From a bacterium (GTDB taxonomy: Bacteria; SZUA-182; DTGQ01): DNA of 64,000 nucleotides. Made by a program: the position numbers and the translations under genes. Location: the NCBI GenBank assembly GCA_040755755.1, contig JBFLZW010000055.1, positions 1 to 64,000 on the forward strand, read 5' to 3'. Of this stretch, positions 8,275 to 17,434 are shown piece by piece. The notes under the pieces were generated by a model, which searched no databases, was not told where the DNA came from, and worked only from the letters and a program-made list of their open reading frames with translations. Position 1 is the first letter of the stretch. Each line of letters opens with the position of its first letter.

Positions 8275-9903
8275 ATGTCCCAGGAAATAAAAGACCTTCC
8301 CCCGGTAAAAATGGAGGAAGCGGTAGAGGAAATATTGAAGGTATACCCCACAAAAGTGGCGCGCAAGCGGCGCAGCCACATCGTGGTGGTGAACCCGGAT
8401 GAGGGGCAGCAGCAAATCGAGGCCAATGTGCGGACCATACCGGGCATCATAACCCAGCGCGGCTGCTGCTTTGCCGGGTGCAAAGGGGTGGTGATCGGCC
8501 CGATCATCGACATGGTCCACATCGTTCATGGCCCTATAGGCTGTGCATTCTACAGTTGGGGTATCAGGCGGAACATGGGCAGGGTGCAGGAAGGAATGAA
8601 GAATTTTCTCCAGTACTGCTTCTCGACCGATATGCAGGAGGAAAACATCATCTTCGGCGGTGAGAAAAAGCTCAGAGAAGCGATCAGGGAGGCGGACAGG
8701 CTGTTTAATCCCAGAGCTATCTCGGTTCATGCCACCTGCCCGATCGGGCTGATCGGAGACGATATTCATCAGGTAGCCAGAGAGATGTCGAAGGAGCTCG
8801 GTAAACAGGTGCTCTCCTTTAGCTGTGAGGGCTACAAGGGAGTCAGCCAGTCCGCCGGGCACCATATAGCCAACAACGGTCTTTTTAAAAATGTCGTTGG
8901 CCGTGATGACGAGGGGGAGGAGGAGGGTTTTACGATCAATGCCCTCGGTGAATACAATATCGGCGGAGATGCCTGGGAGATCGAGAGGATTTTGAAAAAC
9001 TGCGGCATCCGGGTGCTCAGCACCTTCAGCGGCGACGGCTCTTACGAGGAGATAAGCCGGGCACATAAGGCCAAACTGAACATGGTTCAGTGCCATCGGT
9101 CCATTAATTATATGGCTGACATGATGGAGAAAAAATTCGGCATCCCCTGGGTCAAGGTCAACTTTATCGGAGTGAATGCCACCGTCAAGTCCCTGCGCAA
9201 GATCGCCCGGTTTTTTGATGACCGGGAATTAACCGATCGGATAGAGAAGGTTATCGAAAAAGAGCTGGCTGAAGTCACACCTCAGATCGAGAAATATAAA
9301 CCCTTATGTGCGGGGAAAAAAGCCATGCTGGTCGTTGGCGGATCTCGCGCCCATCACTATCAGGAGCTGTTCAGGGACCTTGGAATGGCCTCGATCGCAG
9401 CCGGTTATGAATTTGCTCACCGGGATGATTACGAAGGCCGGCAGGTTTTGCCGACCATCAAGATCGATGCGGACAGCCGCAACATTGAAGAGCTTCAGGT
9501 GGAAGCAGATCCCGAAAGATTCCATCCCCCTAAGCCGGAAGAGGTAATAGCCCGGTTAAAGGAAGAGGGAACCATCGATTCGTATGAGGGAATGATGCCC
9601 TCCATGATCAAAGGCAGCATCGCGGTCGATGATATCAGCCATATCGAGATGGAAAAGCTGATCAGGCGGTTTCGCCCGGACGTCTTTTGCGCTGGCATCA
9701 AAGACAAGTATGTGATTCAAAAGATGGGACTACCATCCAAACAGTTGCATAACTACGACTATGGCGGCCCATATGCCGGATTCCGGGGAGCGGTAAACTT
9801 TGCAAAAGAAATGGCCATGCTTCTCAATAACCCGGTCTGGAGCTATGTCAAGCCCCTGTGGGAAAAAGAGCCTGAAATCAGGGCCGAATTCGGCAATAAG
9901 TAG
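8275..9903 (+). CDS. nifD: Nitrogenase MoFe protein alpha chain NifD
   Basis: A 542-residue alpha subunit. P-cluster Cys ligands are in QRGCCFAGCKG, GPIGCAFYSWG and HATCPIGLIGDD. FeMo-cofactor ligands are Cys273 (in VQCHRSINYM) and His492 (in KQLHNYDYGGPY). An insertion of about 50 residues (roughly 385-440, LPTIKIDADSRNIEE onward) matches the clostridial-type NifD and explains the length. These features support a molybdenum, not vanadium or iron-only, enzyme. A ribosome site (AGAAGGAGA) precedes the ATG. Between nifI2 and nifK. Confidence 0.97.
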   Translation: MSQEIKDLPPVKMEEAVEEILKVYPTKVARKRRSHIVVVNPDEGQQQIEANVRTIPGIITQRGCCFAGCKGVVIGPIIDMVHIVHGPIGCAFYSWGIRRNMGRVQEGMKNFLQYCFSTDMQEENIIFGGEKKLREAIREADRLFNPRAISVHATCPIGLIGDDIHQVAREMSKELGKQVLSFSCEGYKGVSQSAGHHIANNGLFKNVVGRDDEGEEEGFTINALGEYNIGGDAWEIERILKNCGIRVLSTFSGDGSYEEISRAHKAKLNMVQCHRSINYMADMMEKKFGIPWVKVNFIGVNATVKSLRKIARFFDDRELTDRIEKVIEKELAEVTPQIEKYKPLCAGKKAMLVVGGSRAHHYQELFRDLGMASIAAGYEFAHRDDYEGRQVLPTIKIDADSRNIEELQVEADPERFHPPKPEEVIARLKEEGTIDSYEGMMPSMIKGSIAVDDISHIEMEKLIRRFRPDVFCAGIKDKYVIQKMGLPSKQLHNYDYGGPYAGFRGAVNFAKEMAMLLNNPVWSYVKPLWEKEPEIRAEFGNK

Positions 9904-9919
9904 TAGGGGAGAAAACAAT

Positions 9920-11317
9920 ATGCTGAGTTTAACACCGAAAGAAATATCTGACAGAAATGCTTTAACCGTTAATCCGGCCAAAACCTGTCAGCCTATAGGA
10001 GCCATGTATGCGGCGCTCGGCATTCACCGGTGCCTGCCGCACAGCCACGGGTCTCAAGGGTGCTGCGCCTACCACAGGAGCCACCTGACCCGGCACTACA
10101 AAGAGCCGGTCATGGCCTCAACCAGTTCCTTCACCGAAGGTGCGGCAGTGTTTGGCGGCATGAGTAACCTGCGCCAGGCCATTACCAACATATTCCATAT
10201 ATATGATCCCGATGTTATCGCGGTCCATACCACCTGCCTGTCCGAGACCATTGGCGATGACCTTTCCACGATCATCCTCAAGGCCAGAGACGAGGGCCTC
10301 GTTCCTGAGGGGAAATGGGTCATTCACTGCAACACTCCAAGCTACGCAGGCTCTCACGTGACCGGATTTTCCAATATGACCACGGGCATGGTGAAATACT
10401 TCGCTCAGGAAAACGAGAGACACCGCGAGCAGATAAACCTCATTCCAGGATATGTGGAGCCTTCGGACATGCGGGAAATAAAGAGGCTGCTGGCCGAAAT
10501 GGAGCTTCCGTCAGTGGTTTTCCCGGACACTTCGGATGTTTTGGATGCGCCGCAGCAGGGAGCCCCTGTGTCAGTCGGAAAGGCTGCTGATATCTACCCC
10601 AAGGGCGGGACCCGGATCAGGGACCTTCAGAGCATGGGGGACAGCAGGGTCACTCTGGCCCTTGGCCCGTTCGCCTCGGAAAATGCAGCCATAGAGCTTG
10701 AGAACAGGACCGAAATTCCAGCCAGGATCATGGACCTTCCCATCGGCATCGCTGCTACTGACCGGTTTATCCAGGTGCTTCTGGAAACAGCCGAAGTGCT
10801 GGAGCCACCTGCTTCCATTGCTGATGACAGGGGAAGGATGGTGGATATCATGCTCGACATGCAGCAATATTTCTATGATCGCAAGGTAGCCATTTACGGG
10901 GACCCTGATCAGGTGATCAGTCTCACTGAATTTGCAGTCAGCCTGGGAATGAAGCCAATCTATGTCCTGACCGGCACGCCGGGGAAACGCTTTGATGCGC
11001 GAATCAAGGGTATTTTGAAAGATGTCGTACCTGGAGCCAGAATAAAGAGCAGCGGAGACCTCTTCCTGCTCCATCAGTGGATCAAGAACGAGCCGGTGGA
11101 CCTTCTGATTGGAAACACCTACGGCAAATACATAGCCAGGGCCGAGGATATCCCCTTTGTCCGCTTTGGTTTCCCTATCCTGGACAGAGTGGGCCACAGC
11201 TACTTTCCAACCGTGGGATACCGGGGCGGAATGCGGCTCTTGGAGAAAATGCTCGATGCCCTCCTCGACCGCAAGGACAGGGACGATCCGGAGGAGCGCT
11301 TTGAACTGGTATTGTAA
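9920..11317 (+). CDS. nifK: Nitrogenase MoFe protein beta chain NifK
   Basis: A 465-residue beta subunit. The start at 9920 is chosen because AGGGGAG lies about 10 nt upstream and MLSLTPKEI matches known starts; the frame is open back into nifD. P-cluster ligands are in AKTCQPIGAMYAALG, HGSQGCCAYHRSHL and HTTCLSETIGDD. It lacks the long N-terminal extension of the Azotobacter protein, as in clostridial NifK. It ends GFPILDRVGHS, then a conserved C-terminal region. 16 bp after nifD. Confidence 0.97.
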   Translation: MLSLTPKEISDRNALTVNPAKTCQPIGAMYAALGIHRCLPHSHGSQGCCAYHRSHLTRHYKEPVMASTSSFTEGAAVFGGMSNLRQAITNIFHIYDPDVIAVHTTCLSETIGDDLSTIILKARDEGLVPEGKWVIHCNTPSYAGSHVTGFSNMTTGMVKYFAQENERHREQINLIPGYVEPSDMREIKRLLAEMELPSVVFPDTSDVLDAPQQGAPVSVGKAADIYPKGGTRIRDLQSMGDSRVTLALGPFASENAAIELENRTEIPARIMDLPIGIAATDRFIQVLLETAEVLEPPASIADDRGRMVDIMLDMQQYFYDRKVAIYGDPDQVISLTEFAVSLGMKPIYVLTGTPGKRFDARIKGILKDVVPGARIKSSGDLFLLHQWIKNEPVDLLIGNTYGKYIARAEDIPFVRFGFPILDRVGHSYFPTVGYRGGMRLLEKMLDALLDRKDRDDPEERFELVL

Positions 11318-11364
11318 GGAATCACCAGTTATCAGTTCTCAGTTGTCTGGTAAGGGAAGAGAAA

Positions 11365-12753
11365 ATGGAACAGATTCTGATTGAACAACAAGCTGAACAA
11401 CCGATCCCCGATGAAGAGCCGATTCTCGCCGAGCGGCGGGATCAGGTTTATTACAAAGGTGAAGAGCCGTTTCGGATGAGCTGCGACCGGGAGAGTCTGG
11501 CCGGTGCGGTCAGTCAAAGGGCCTGTGTTTTTTGCGGCTCCCGGGTTGTCCTCTACCCTATTGCCGATGCTCTTCACCTTGTCCACGGACCCGTAGGGTG
11601 TGCGGTCTATACGTGGGACATCCGGGGTGCGCTTTCTTCCGGGACCGAACTGCACCGGCTCAGCTTTTCCACAGACCTTCAGGAGAAGGATGTCATCTTC
11701 GGAGGTGAGGAAAAGCTCGCCGGGGCACTCCATGAGCTTATCGATCGTTATCATCCCAGGGCAGCCTTTGTTTACTCTACCTGTATTGTGGGAATCATTG
11801 GCGATGACCTCGATGCCATCTGCAAGAGAGTCTCCCGCGAAAAGGGCATTCCCGTTATCCCGGTGAAATCCGAGGGGTTTAAGGGAGGAAAGCGCGACGG
11901 TTATATGGCCGCCTGCGCGGCCCTCTCCCGCCTTGTGGGAACGGGCGATACTTCGGGGATCGGCCCTTTCAGCCTGAATATCATGGGAGATTTTAACCTG
12001 GCTGGCGAGATCTGGATCATCCGGGAATACTTCGAGAAGATGGGCATCCAGGTCGTAGCCAATATAACCGGAGATGGGCGGGTGGACGATATCCGCCGGG
12101 CGCATGGCGCTGCCCTGAACGTGGTCCAGTGCTCAGGCTCCACTCTGTATCTGGCTCAAAGCATGGAGAAGGAATTCGGCATTCCCTACCTTCGGGTTTC
12201 GTATCTTGGCATAGAGGACATGACCGAATCCCTCTATGCTGTAGCCGGATTCTTTGGTGATCCGCACATGATGGAGCGGACCAGAAAGCTGGTCCGCGAC
12301 GAGCTGGCCGTTCTCTATCCGCAGCTTCAGAAGTATCGACAGGCATTGCGGGGGAAAAAGGCCGCCATCTACGTAGGCGGGGCTTTCAAGGCGTTCTCTC
12401 TGGTCAAGACCTTTCGCCTGCTCGACATGGAGGTGGTTATGGTCGGCTCCCAGACCGGCAGGAAGGAAGATTATCTGGAATTGAAGGAAATCACCTCTGA
12501 TGGAACGGTCATAGTTGATGACTCCAATCCTCTGGAGCTGGCCTCCTTTCTCAGGGGAAAAAAGGTGGATGTGTTTGTGGGCGGCGTCAAGGAAAGACCC
12601 ATTGCCTATAAACTGGGTATCCCTTTTTGTGACCATAATCACGAGAGAAAAGAGGCACTCGAAGGTTTTATCGGCATGTTGAACTTTACCCGTGAAATAT
12701 ACAGCTCGGTAATGAGCCCGGTATGGCAGTTTGTGCCTGGCCGTAAAAGATAA
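11365..12753 (+). CDS. nifE: FeMo-cofactor scaffold subunit NifE
   Basis: A 462-residue NifD homologue that, with NifN, forms the scaffold on which the NifB cofactor precursor matures. Cysteines sit in RACVFCGSRVVLYP, GPVGCAVYTWD and YSTCIVGIIGDD. The equivalent of the NifD cofactor Cys is in VQCSGSTLYLA. The cofactor His of NifD is replaced by the family-typical GIPFCDHNHERKEA. A small leader gap of 47 bp follows nifK; a purine-rich AAGGGAAGAG is the ribosome site. Confidence 0.95.
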   Translation: MEQILIEQQAEQPIPDEEPILAERRDQVYYKGEEPFRMSCDRESLAGAVSQRACVFCGSRVVLYPIADALHLVHGPVGCAVYTWDIRGALSSGTELHRLSFSTDLQEKDVIFGGEEKLAGALHELIDRYHPRAAFVYSTCIVGIIGDDLDAICKRVSREKGIPVIPVKSEGFKGGKRDGYMAACAALSRLVGTGDTSGIGPFSLNIMGDFNLAGEIWIIREYFEKMGIQVVANITGDGRVDDIRRAHGAALNVVQCSGSTLYLAQSMEKEFGIPYLRVSYLGIEDMTESLYAVAGFFGDPHMMERTRKLVRDELAVLYPQLQKYRQALRGKKAAIYVGGAFKAFSLVKTFRLLDMEVVMVGSQTGRKEDYLELKEITSDGTVIVDDSNPLELASFLRGKKVDVFVGGVKERPIAYKLGIPFCDHNHERKEALEGFIGMLNFTREIYSSVMSPVWQFVPGRKR

Positions 12754-12773
12754 GATAACAGGAGGAGCATACA

Positions 12774-14228
12774 ATGCCTGCACCCGCACCCCAAAAAGTG
12801 GAAAGGAAATATGTTTCCACAGTCAATGCCTGCAAGCTCTGCACTCCCCTGGGCGCATGTCTGGCCTTCAGAGGCATAGAGGGAGCAATGCCCCTTCTCC
12901 ACGGCTCTCAGGGGTGCAGCACCTACATGAGGCGTTATATCATCAGCCATTTTAACGAGCCGATCGATATTGCCTCTTCATCTTTAGGGGAGAAAAACGC
13001 CATCTACGGCGGAGCCATAAACCTGAAAAAGGGAATAACCAACGTGATCAGGAAATACCGTCCCCAGCTCCTTGGAATCGCCACCACCTGCCTGACCGAG
13101 ACCATCGGCGATAATGTCCCGATGATCCTGAAAGAATACCTGAAGGAGGCCGGGGGACCGGGAGACCGGGAGACGGGGGGACCGGGGGACAGAAAAGATT
13201 TCCGTGAACAGGGGGGGCTGCCTTTGATCATTTCCGTATCCACCCCCAGTTATGTCGGGACCCATATGGACGGGTTTCACCTCGCGGTTAAGGCTGCGGT
13301 GGAGTCGCTGGCTGAAGGGGGAGAGAAAACCGGCAGGGTCAACCTGCTTCCGGGCTTTGTCTCACCGGCAGATCTACGCTATCTCAAGGAAATCATGGAA
13401 GGGTTCGGACTCGAATATACGCTCTTGCCCGATATTTCCGAGAGCCTGGACGCGCCGATCCTTGAGGAATATCACAAAATACCTGATGGGGGCACGCCAT
13501 TGTCTGAAATCCGGGCTATGGGAAGGGCACAGGCTACCATCGAGTTTGGCCGGACACTGAATTATTCATATGCAGCCGGGAACCCGTACACGGCCGCAGA
13601 TTACCTTCAGGCCCGATTCGATGTGGACAAATACTCTCTTGGGCTTCCGATCGGAATCAATGAAACGGACCGCTTCTTTGCGGTCCTGGAGCACTTATCC
13701 GGACATCCTGCCCCGGATTCCCACCGGCTGGAGAGGGGAAGGCTCATCGATGCGTACGTGGACTCGCATAAGTACCTGTTTGGCCTGCGCGGCATTGTCT
13801 ATGGAGAGGAAGACCTGGTGATCGGTCTGGCCTCATTTTTATCCGAGACAGGCATCGTCCCCGTGCTCTGCGCATCGGGGGGAAAAAGCGGCAGGTTCGA
13901 GGAATGCATCCGGGCCGTGTGTGCCGCACACGCTGGGAATCCTGCTGAGAGCCTTCCGGTCCGTGAAGGAATGGACTTTTACCAGATCGCGGAAGAGGCC
14001 GAGAGCTTGAAGCCGGACCTGCTCATAGGGAACAGCAAGGGTTATCCTCTGGCCAGAAAGCTCAATATCCCTTTGATCCGGGTGGGGTTTCCCATCCACG
14101 ACCGGATCGGCGGGCAGCGCATCCTTCACCTTGGCTACCGGGGAGCACAGAGGCTGCTGGACCAGATCGTCAATACGGTTATTGAAAAAAAACAAAACGA
14201 CTCACCCGTGGGCTATGCCTATATGTGA
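12774..14228 (+). CDS. nifN: FeMo-cofactor scaffold subunit NifN
   Basis: A 484-residue NifK homologue, partner of NifE. Motifs are NACKLCTPLGACLAFRG, LLHGSQGCSTYMRRY and TTCLTETIGDN, with a C-terminal VGFPIHDRIGGQ. Residues 124-148 are an unusual Gly-Pro-Asp-Arg-rich insertion encoded by a G-rich tandem repeat, placed in a surface loop between conserved helices. The frame stays open, so the protein is probably still made. GGAGG lies about 8 nt before ATG. Confidence 0.95.
   Translation: MPAPAPQKVERKYVSTVNACKLCTPLGACLAFRGIEGAMPLLHGSQGCSTYMRRYIISHFNEPIDIASSSLGEKNAIYGGAINLKKGITNVIRKYRPQLLGIATTCLTETIGDNVPMILKEYLKEAGGPGDRETGGPGDRKDFREQGGLPLIISVSTPSYVGTHMDGFHLAVKAAVESLAEGGEKTGRVNLLPGFVSPADLRYLKEIMEGFGLEYTLLPDISESLDAPILEEYHKIPDGGTPLSEIRAMGRAQATIEFGRTLNYSYAAGNPYTAADYLQARFDVDKYSLGLPIGINETDRFFAVLEHLSGHPAPDSHRLERGRLIDAYVDSHKYLFGLRGIVYGEEDLVIGLASFLSETGIVPVLCASGGKSGRFEECIRAVCAAHAGNPAESLPVREGMDFYQIAEEAESLKPDLLIGNSKGYPLARKLNIPLIRVGFPIHDRIGGQRILHLGYRGAQRLLDQIVNTVIEKKQNDSPVGYAYM
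13151..13190. repeat. G-rich tandem repeat inside nifN
   Basis: Five imperfect units of the form GGGGGACC / GGGAGAC lie in tandem. They add the sequence GGPGDRETGGPGDR to NifN. The low-complexity base composition is unlike the rest of the nif genes and resembles a dispersed element that kept the frame. Confidence 0.7.
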
Positions 14229-14281
14229 AATGTTCAAAGGGCATCATAGGGCTTTTTGATGAATATAGAGGAGAATGTGAG

Positions 14282-15553
14282 ATGGATCTTAATCGACACC
14301 CCTGCTATCAGGTCGAAGCAAAAGGCCGGTTTGGCCGGGTGCATCTTCCTATAGCACCAAAATGTAATATACAATGCAATTATTGTAACCGCCAATATGA
14401 CTGTGTCAATGAAAGCAGACCCGGAGTAACCAGCACCGTGCTCTCTCCGGGACAGGCTCTTCGGTATGTGGAACAGGTTCTTGAGAGGGAGCCAAGAATA
14501 ACCGTGGCCGGAATAGCGGGTCCTGGAGACCCCCTGGCCAATGCAGAGACCACCATGGAAACGCTCAGCCTGATCAGGCAAAAATTCCCCAAATTGATTC
14601 TCTGCCTGGCCACCAACGGTCTGGGGCTGCCTCCCTACCTTGACAGGCTGGCCGAATTAAAGGTCAGCCATGTAACCGTAACCATAAATGCCGTAGATCC
14701 TGATGTTGGGGAAAAAATGTATGCCTGGGTCCGCGATGGCCGGGCCGTTTACCGGGGAGGGGCCGCAGCCGAGCTTCTCCTCAATCGACAGATTGAGTCT
14801 ATTTATGGGCTGAAAATGCGCGGCTTTCTGGTCAAGGTCAACTGCATCGTTGTTCCCGGAGAAAACGACCACCATGTGGCTGAAGTGGCCCGGCGCATGA
14901 GTGAGCTTGGTGTGGATATCTTTAATTGCATGCCTGTTTATCCCAGTCCGGACACTCCTTTTGCGGATATTACCGAACCATCCGAAGAGATGATGTCCAC
15001 GCTTCGTCAGCAGGCTGCCCAATATATTCCCCAATTATATCACTGCACCCGATGCCGGGCCGATGCCGTGGGCCTTTTGAACGAAGACCGGACTCAGGAA
15101 TTGCGGGATTGCCTGACCGCCTGCAGCGCTTTGCCGCTCAATCCGGATGAGGATCGCCCTTATGTGGCTGTAGCCTCCCGGGAAGGAACGCTGGTCAACC
15201 TCCATCTTGGTGAGGCAGCCCAATTTATGATCTTTGGCCAGGCCGGGAAGGGCTTTTCTCTCATGGAAACCAGACCCGGCCCACAGCCAGGGTCCGGCCA
15301 GGCACGATGGCAGGCGCTCGTTCATACTCTGAGGGATTGCCGGGCGGTTCTGGTGAGCGGCATAGGCGAATCTCCCAAAACCGTCCTTGAGAAAGCCGGA
15401 ATTCGTCCGGTGGAGATGTATGGTTTTATTGAACAGGGACTTGAAGCCGTATTCCACAATGGTGACCTGCGGGGGCTTAAAGCACGCCGCATCAGTTGCA
15501 CCAGGGCCGCAGGATGCAGCAAAAGCGGCAGCGGCGCAGGCTGCTGCGGATAA
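14282..15553 (+). CDS. nifB: FeMo-cofactor radical SAM protein NifB
   Basis: A 423-residue radical SAM enzyme that builds the 8Fe carbide precursor NifB-co. The Cys triad is in PKCNIQCNYCNRQYDC, just after RHPC and HLPIAP, all NifB hallmarks. A C-terminal NifX-like cofactor-binding domain (about 300-405) follows, then a Cys/Gly/Ser-rich tail (GCSKSGSGAGCCG). I prefer ATG 14282, with GAGGAG upstream and the usual MDLNRHPC start; an in-frame GTG at 14225 overlapping the nifN stop is an alternative that would add 19 residues. Confidence 0.96.
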   Translation: MDLNRHPCYQVEAKGRFGRVHLPIAPKCNIQCNYCNRQYDCVNESRPGVTSTVLSPGQALRYVEQVLEREPRITVAGIAGPGDPLANAETTMETLSLIRQKFPKLILCLATNGLGLPPYLDRLAELKVSHVTVTINAVDPDVGEKMYAWVRDGRAVYRGGAAAELLLNRQIESIYGLKMRGFLVKVNCIVVPGENDHHVAEVARRMSELGVDIFNCMPVYPSPDTPFADITEPSEEMMSTLRQQAAQYIPQLYHCTRCRADAVGLLNEDRTQELRDCLTACSALPLNPDEDRPYVAVASREGTLVNLHLGEAAQFMIFGQAGKGFSLMETRPGPQPGSGQARWQALVHTLRDCRAVLVSGIGESPKTVLEKAGIRPVEMYGFIEQGLEAVFHNGDLRGLKARRISCTRAAGCSKSGSGAGCCG

Positions 15554-15598
15554 AGAATTGCAAATTGATAAAGAGATGACGGAAGGAAGGGTAAACTC

Positions 15599-15919
15599 AT
15601 GGAGAAAACGCGAGTTGCAGTAGTCTCAAAAGACGGGGTGAATGTAAATGATCACTTTGGCCAGGCCAGTCGATTTCTGATCTACGACTGCGGGGATACT
15701 ACTCTGAGTCTGGTAGAAGAGCGGTCGGTGGAGCCGCTTTCCGTGGGTGATCCCCATCACCCCTTTGATCCGGAAAAGTTTGGCCGGATAGCAGACCTGC
15801 TGAAGGACTGCACCAAAGTCTATGTCACGAAAATAGGAGAAGTTCCGGCAAAAAAATTACAGGAATATAATATTCAACCGATAATTTATGCAGGCCCTAT
15901 TGCCACTATACCGAGATAA
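15599..15919 (+). CDS. NifX/NafY-family cofactor carrier
   Basis: A 106-residue protein of the dinitrogenase iron-molybdenum cofactor-binding family. It has the conserved NVNDHFGQASRFLIY start and a C-terminal ADLLKDCTKVYVTKIGE. Such single-domain proteins bind NifB-co or the VK-cluster and hand it to NifEN or NifDK. It repeats the fold of the NifB C-terminus next door. GGAAGG precedes the ATG. It could be named nifX, but family members are hard to separate by sequence alone. Confidence 0.88.
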   Translation: MEKTRVAVVSKDGVNVNDHFGQASRFLIYDCGDTTLSLVEERSVEPLSVGDPHHPFDPEKFGRIADLLKDCTKVYVTKIGEVPAKKLQEYNIQPIIYAGPIATIPR

Positions 15920-15953
15920 ATACGATGACTGTATTCAAACGGAGGAAAGAATC

Positions 15954-16271
15954 ATGAAGAAACCGGCTTACCACATTTTTATCTGCACCAGCTCCCGTAT
16001 GGCCGGAGAGCCGAAAGGGGTATGTCAGAAGAAAGGAGGCTCTGCTCTTGTCCAGTACCTTGACGAGGAGATCCAAAGCAGGGGGATGGAAAATATCATG
16101 GTTACCAATACCGGCTGCTTCAAGCTCTGCGATCATGGGCCGGTCATGGTGATATATGGCCCAGCCGCTCCCCAGGGGTACTGGTATGCTGATCTGTCTG
16201 AAGAAAAGGTGGACGAAATCCTGGACGCATTGGAAAAGGGCCAACCGGCAGAACACCTGCTCCTGGCATGA
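15954..16271 (+). CDS. Thioredoxin-like [2Fe-2S] ferredoxin
   Basis: A 105-residue protein of the Shethna-type [2Fe-2S] ferredoxin family (HIFICTSSRM, a Cys about 12 residues on, then NTGCFKLCDHGPVMVIY). Four Cys residues fit cluster binding. ATG 15954 is chosen for the GGAGGAAAG site 6 nt upstream; the frame also opens earlier inside the NifX-like gene. Genes of this type end many nif clusters of anaerobes and may donate electrons to, or protect, nitrogenase. Confidence 0.88.
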   Translation: MKKPAYHIFICTSSRMAGEPKGVCQKKGGSALVQYLDEEIQSRGMENIMVTNTGCFKLCDHGPVMVIYGPAAPQGYWYADLSEEKVDEILDALEKGQPAEHLLLA

Positions 16272-16343
16272 CTGTCGTGCGGCTTGTGAAGGCTAGGGAG
16301 CGTAACGCTTTTCTCCCTTGACCTCTTTGAGGGCACATCTTTT

Positions 16344-16383
16344 CTCCCTCGCCCCTGAAGGGGAGAGGGCTGGGGTGAGGGGC
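16344..16383. repeat. Dispersed CTCCC/GGGGAGAGGG hairpin repeat
   Basis: A hairpin with arms CCCCT/AGGGG, followed by GAGAGGG, CTGGGGTGAGGGGC. A close relative occurs at 54086-54125. The rest of 16272-16664 contains more short G-rich pieces (around 16480-16515) but no gene. No molybdenum-cofactor riboswitch or ModE palindrome was recognised before modA. Confidence 0.6.
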
Positions 16384-16664
16384 TTTCTTGGTAAGTAGTG
16401 TGAAGTTGATGACATTGGTCCCTGTGAGGAGAGGGCTGGCAGGGAACCTCTGCTCTAGGGGCTTCCAATGTGGCAGGTGAGGGAGAAGAGATGCCCTCAC
16501 GGGCGAGGGAGAAGATGTGCCCATACTATCAAGATGATTTACTATGACCAAAGCAATTTGACTAATTTAACATTGTGTAGTTAGTACACGTCGCGCCACA
16601 ATAGCGAGGTTACCACAGAGGTTAATGGAGTCTTTTGAAGATACTGAGAGAGAAAGGAAACACC

Positions 16665-17426
16665 ATGAAAAAGATAGGCATCCTGTTCCTGGCTTCCCTG
16701 TTCCTGGCTTCTTTGATGTGCTTGATTACTCCGAATGGTTTCGCCCAAAAGGAAGTTAAAGAGATCCTTGTATTTGCCGGTGCGGGAATGCAGGCACCTT
16801 TGGATGAAATCGGGAAAAAGTTTGAGGCGCAGTATGGAGTAAAGGTTATTTATGACTACGAAGGGAGCGGGAGGCTCGGTAATAAAATCCTGGTCGGGCA
16901 GGAGCCCGATGTATTTATTCCCGGCAGCGAGAAGTGGGCCAGGCTTCTCAAGGAGAAGGGCTATGTCAAGGAGTATAAACCGATCGCCTATCATACCCCC
17001 GTTGTCATTACTCAACCGGAAAACAGCAGGATAAAATCCCTGAAGGACCTGGCTGACCCGAACTGCTCGGTCGTCCTTGGCGATATCGAGGCTGCGGCTA
17101 TCGGCGAGCCTTCTTCGGCGATATTGAAAAAAGCCGGTATTGAAGAATCGAAAATGAACATAAAAGCCAGAGGGATAACCATTAAGCAACTGGTACTATG
17201 GATCGAAGAAAAAAACGCTGACGCCTCGATCGTCTGGAAGGCGGATGCCGTGCTATCGGGCAAGGTTAAAATTATCGAGATTTCTCAAGAATATAATTCT
17301 ATCAATATTATACCTGTTTGCCGGATGAAAAAGGACAACCAGTGGATATCCCAATACATCCAATCCGTGTTGAGCGCTGAAGGGAAAGGGATCTTCGCCA
17401 AACAGGGATTTGAGGTTGTGAAATAG
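16665..17426 (+). CDS. modA: Molybdate ABC transporter substrate-binding protein
   Basis: A 253-residue periplasmic binding protein. A signal peptide (MKKIGILFLASLFLASL, cleavage likely after NGFA near residue 24) precedes a type 2 periplasmic binding fold with LVFAGAGMQAPLDEIGKKFE and the ligand-region GSGRLGNKI and PDVFIPGS. The start at 16665 has AAAGGAAA upstream. It lies just after the nif genes and before modBC, so molybdate supply for FeMo-cofactor is the likely role. ModA and tungstate-binding WtpA/TupA overlap in sequence, so anion preference is not certain. Confidence 0.92.
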   Translation: MKKIGILFLASLFLASLMCLITPNGFAQKEVKEILVFAGAGMQAPLDEIGKKFEAQYGVKVIYDYEGSGRLGNKILVGQEPDVFIPGSEKWARLLKEKGYVKEYKPIAYHTPVVITQPENSRIKSLKDLADPNCSVVLGDIEAAAIGEPSSAILKKAGIEESKMNIKARGITIKQLVLWIEEKNADASIVWKADAVLSGKVKIIEISQEYNSINIIPVCRMKKDNQWISQYIQSVLSAEGKGIFAKQGFEVVK

Positions 17427-17434
17427 AGAAAGAC

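Noticed and set aside
16530-16664. Molybdenum-cofactor riboswitch or ModE operator before modA
   Set aside because: I looked for the conserved features of either and found none convincing.
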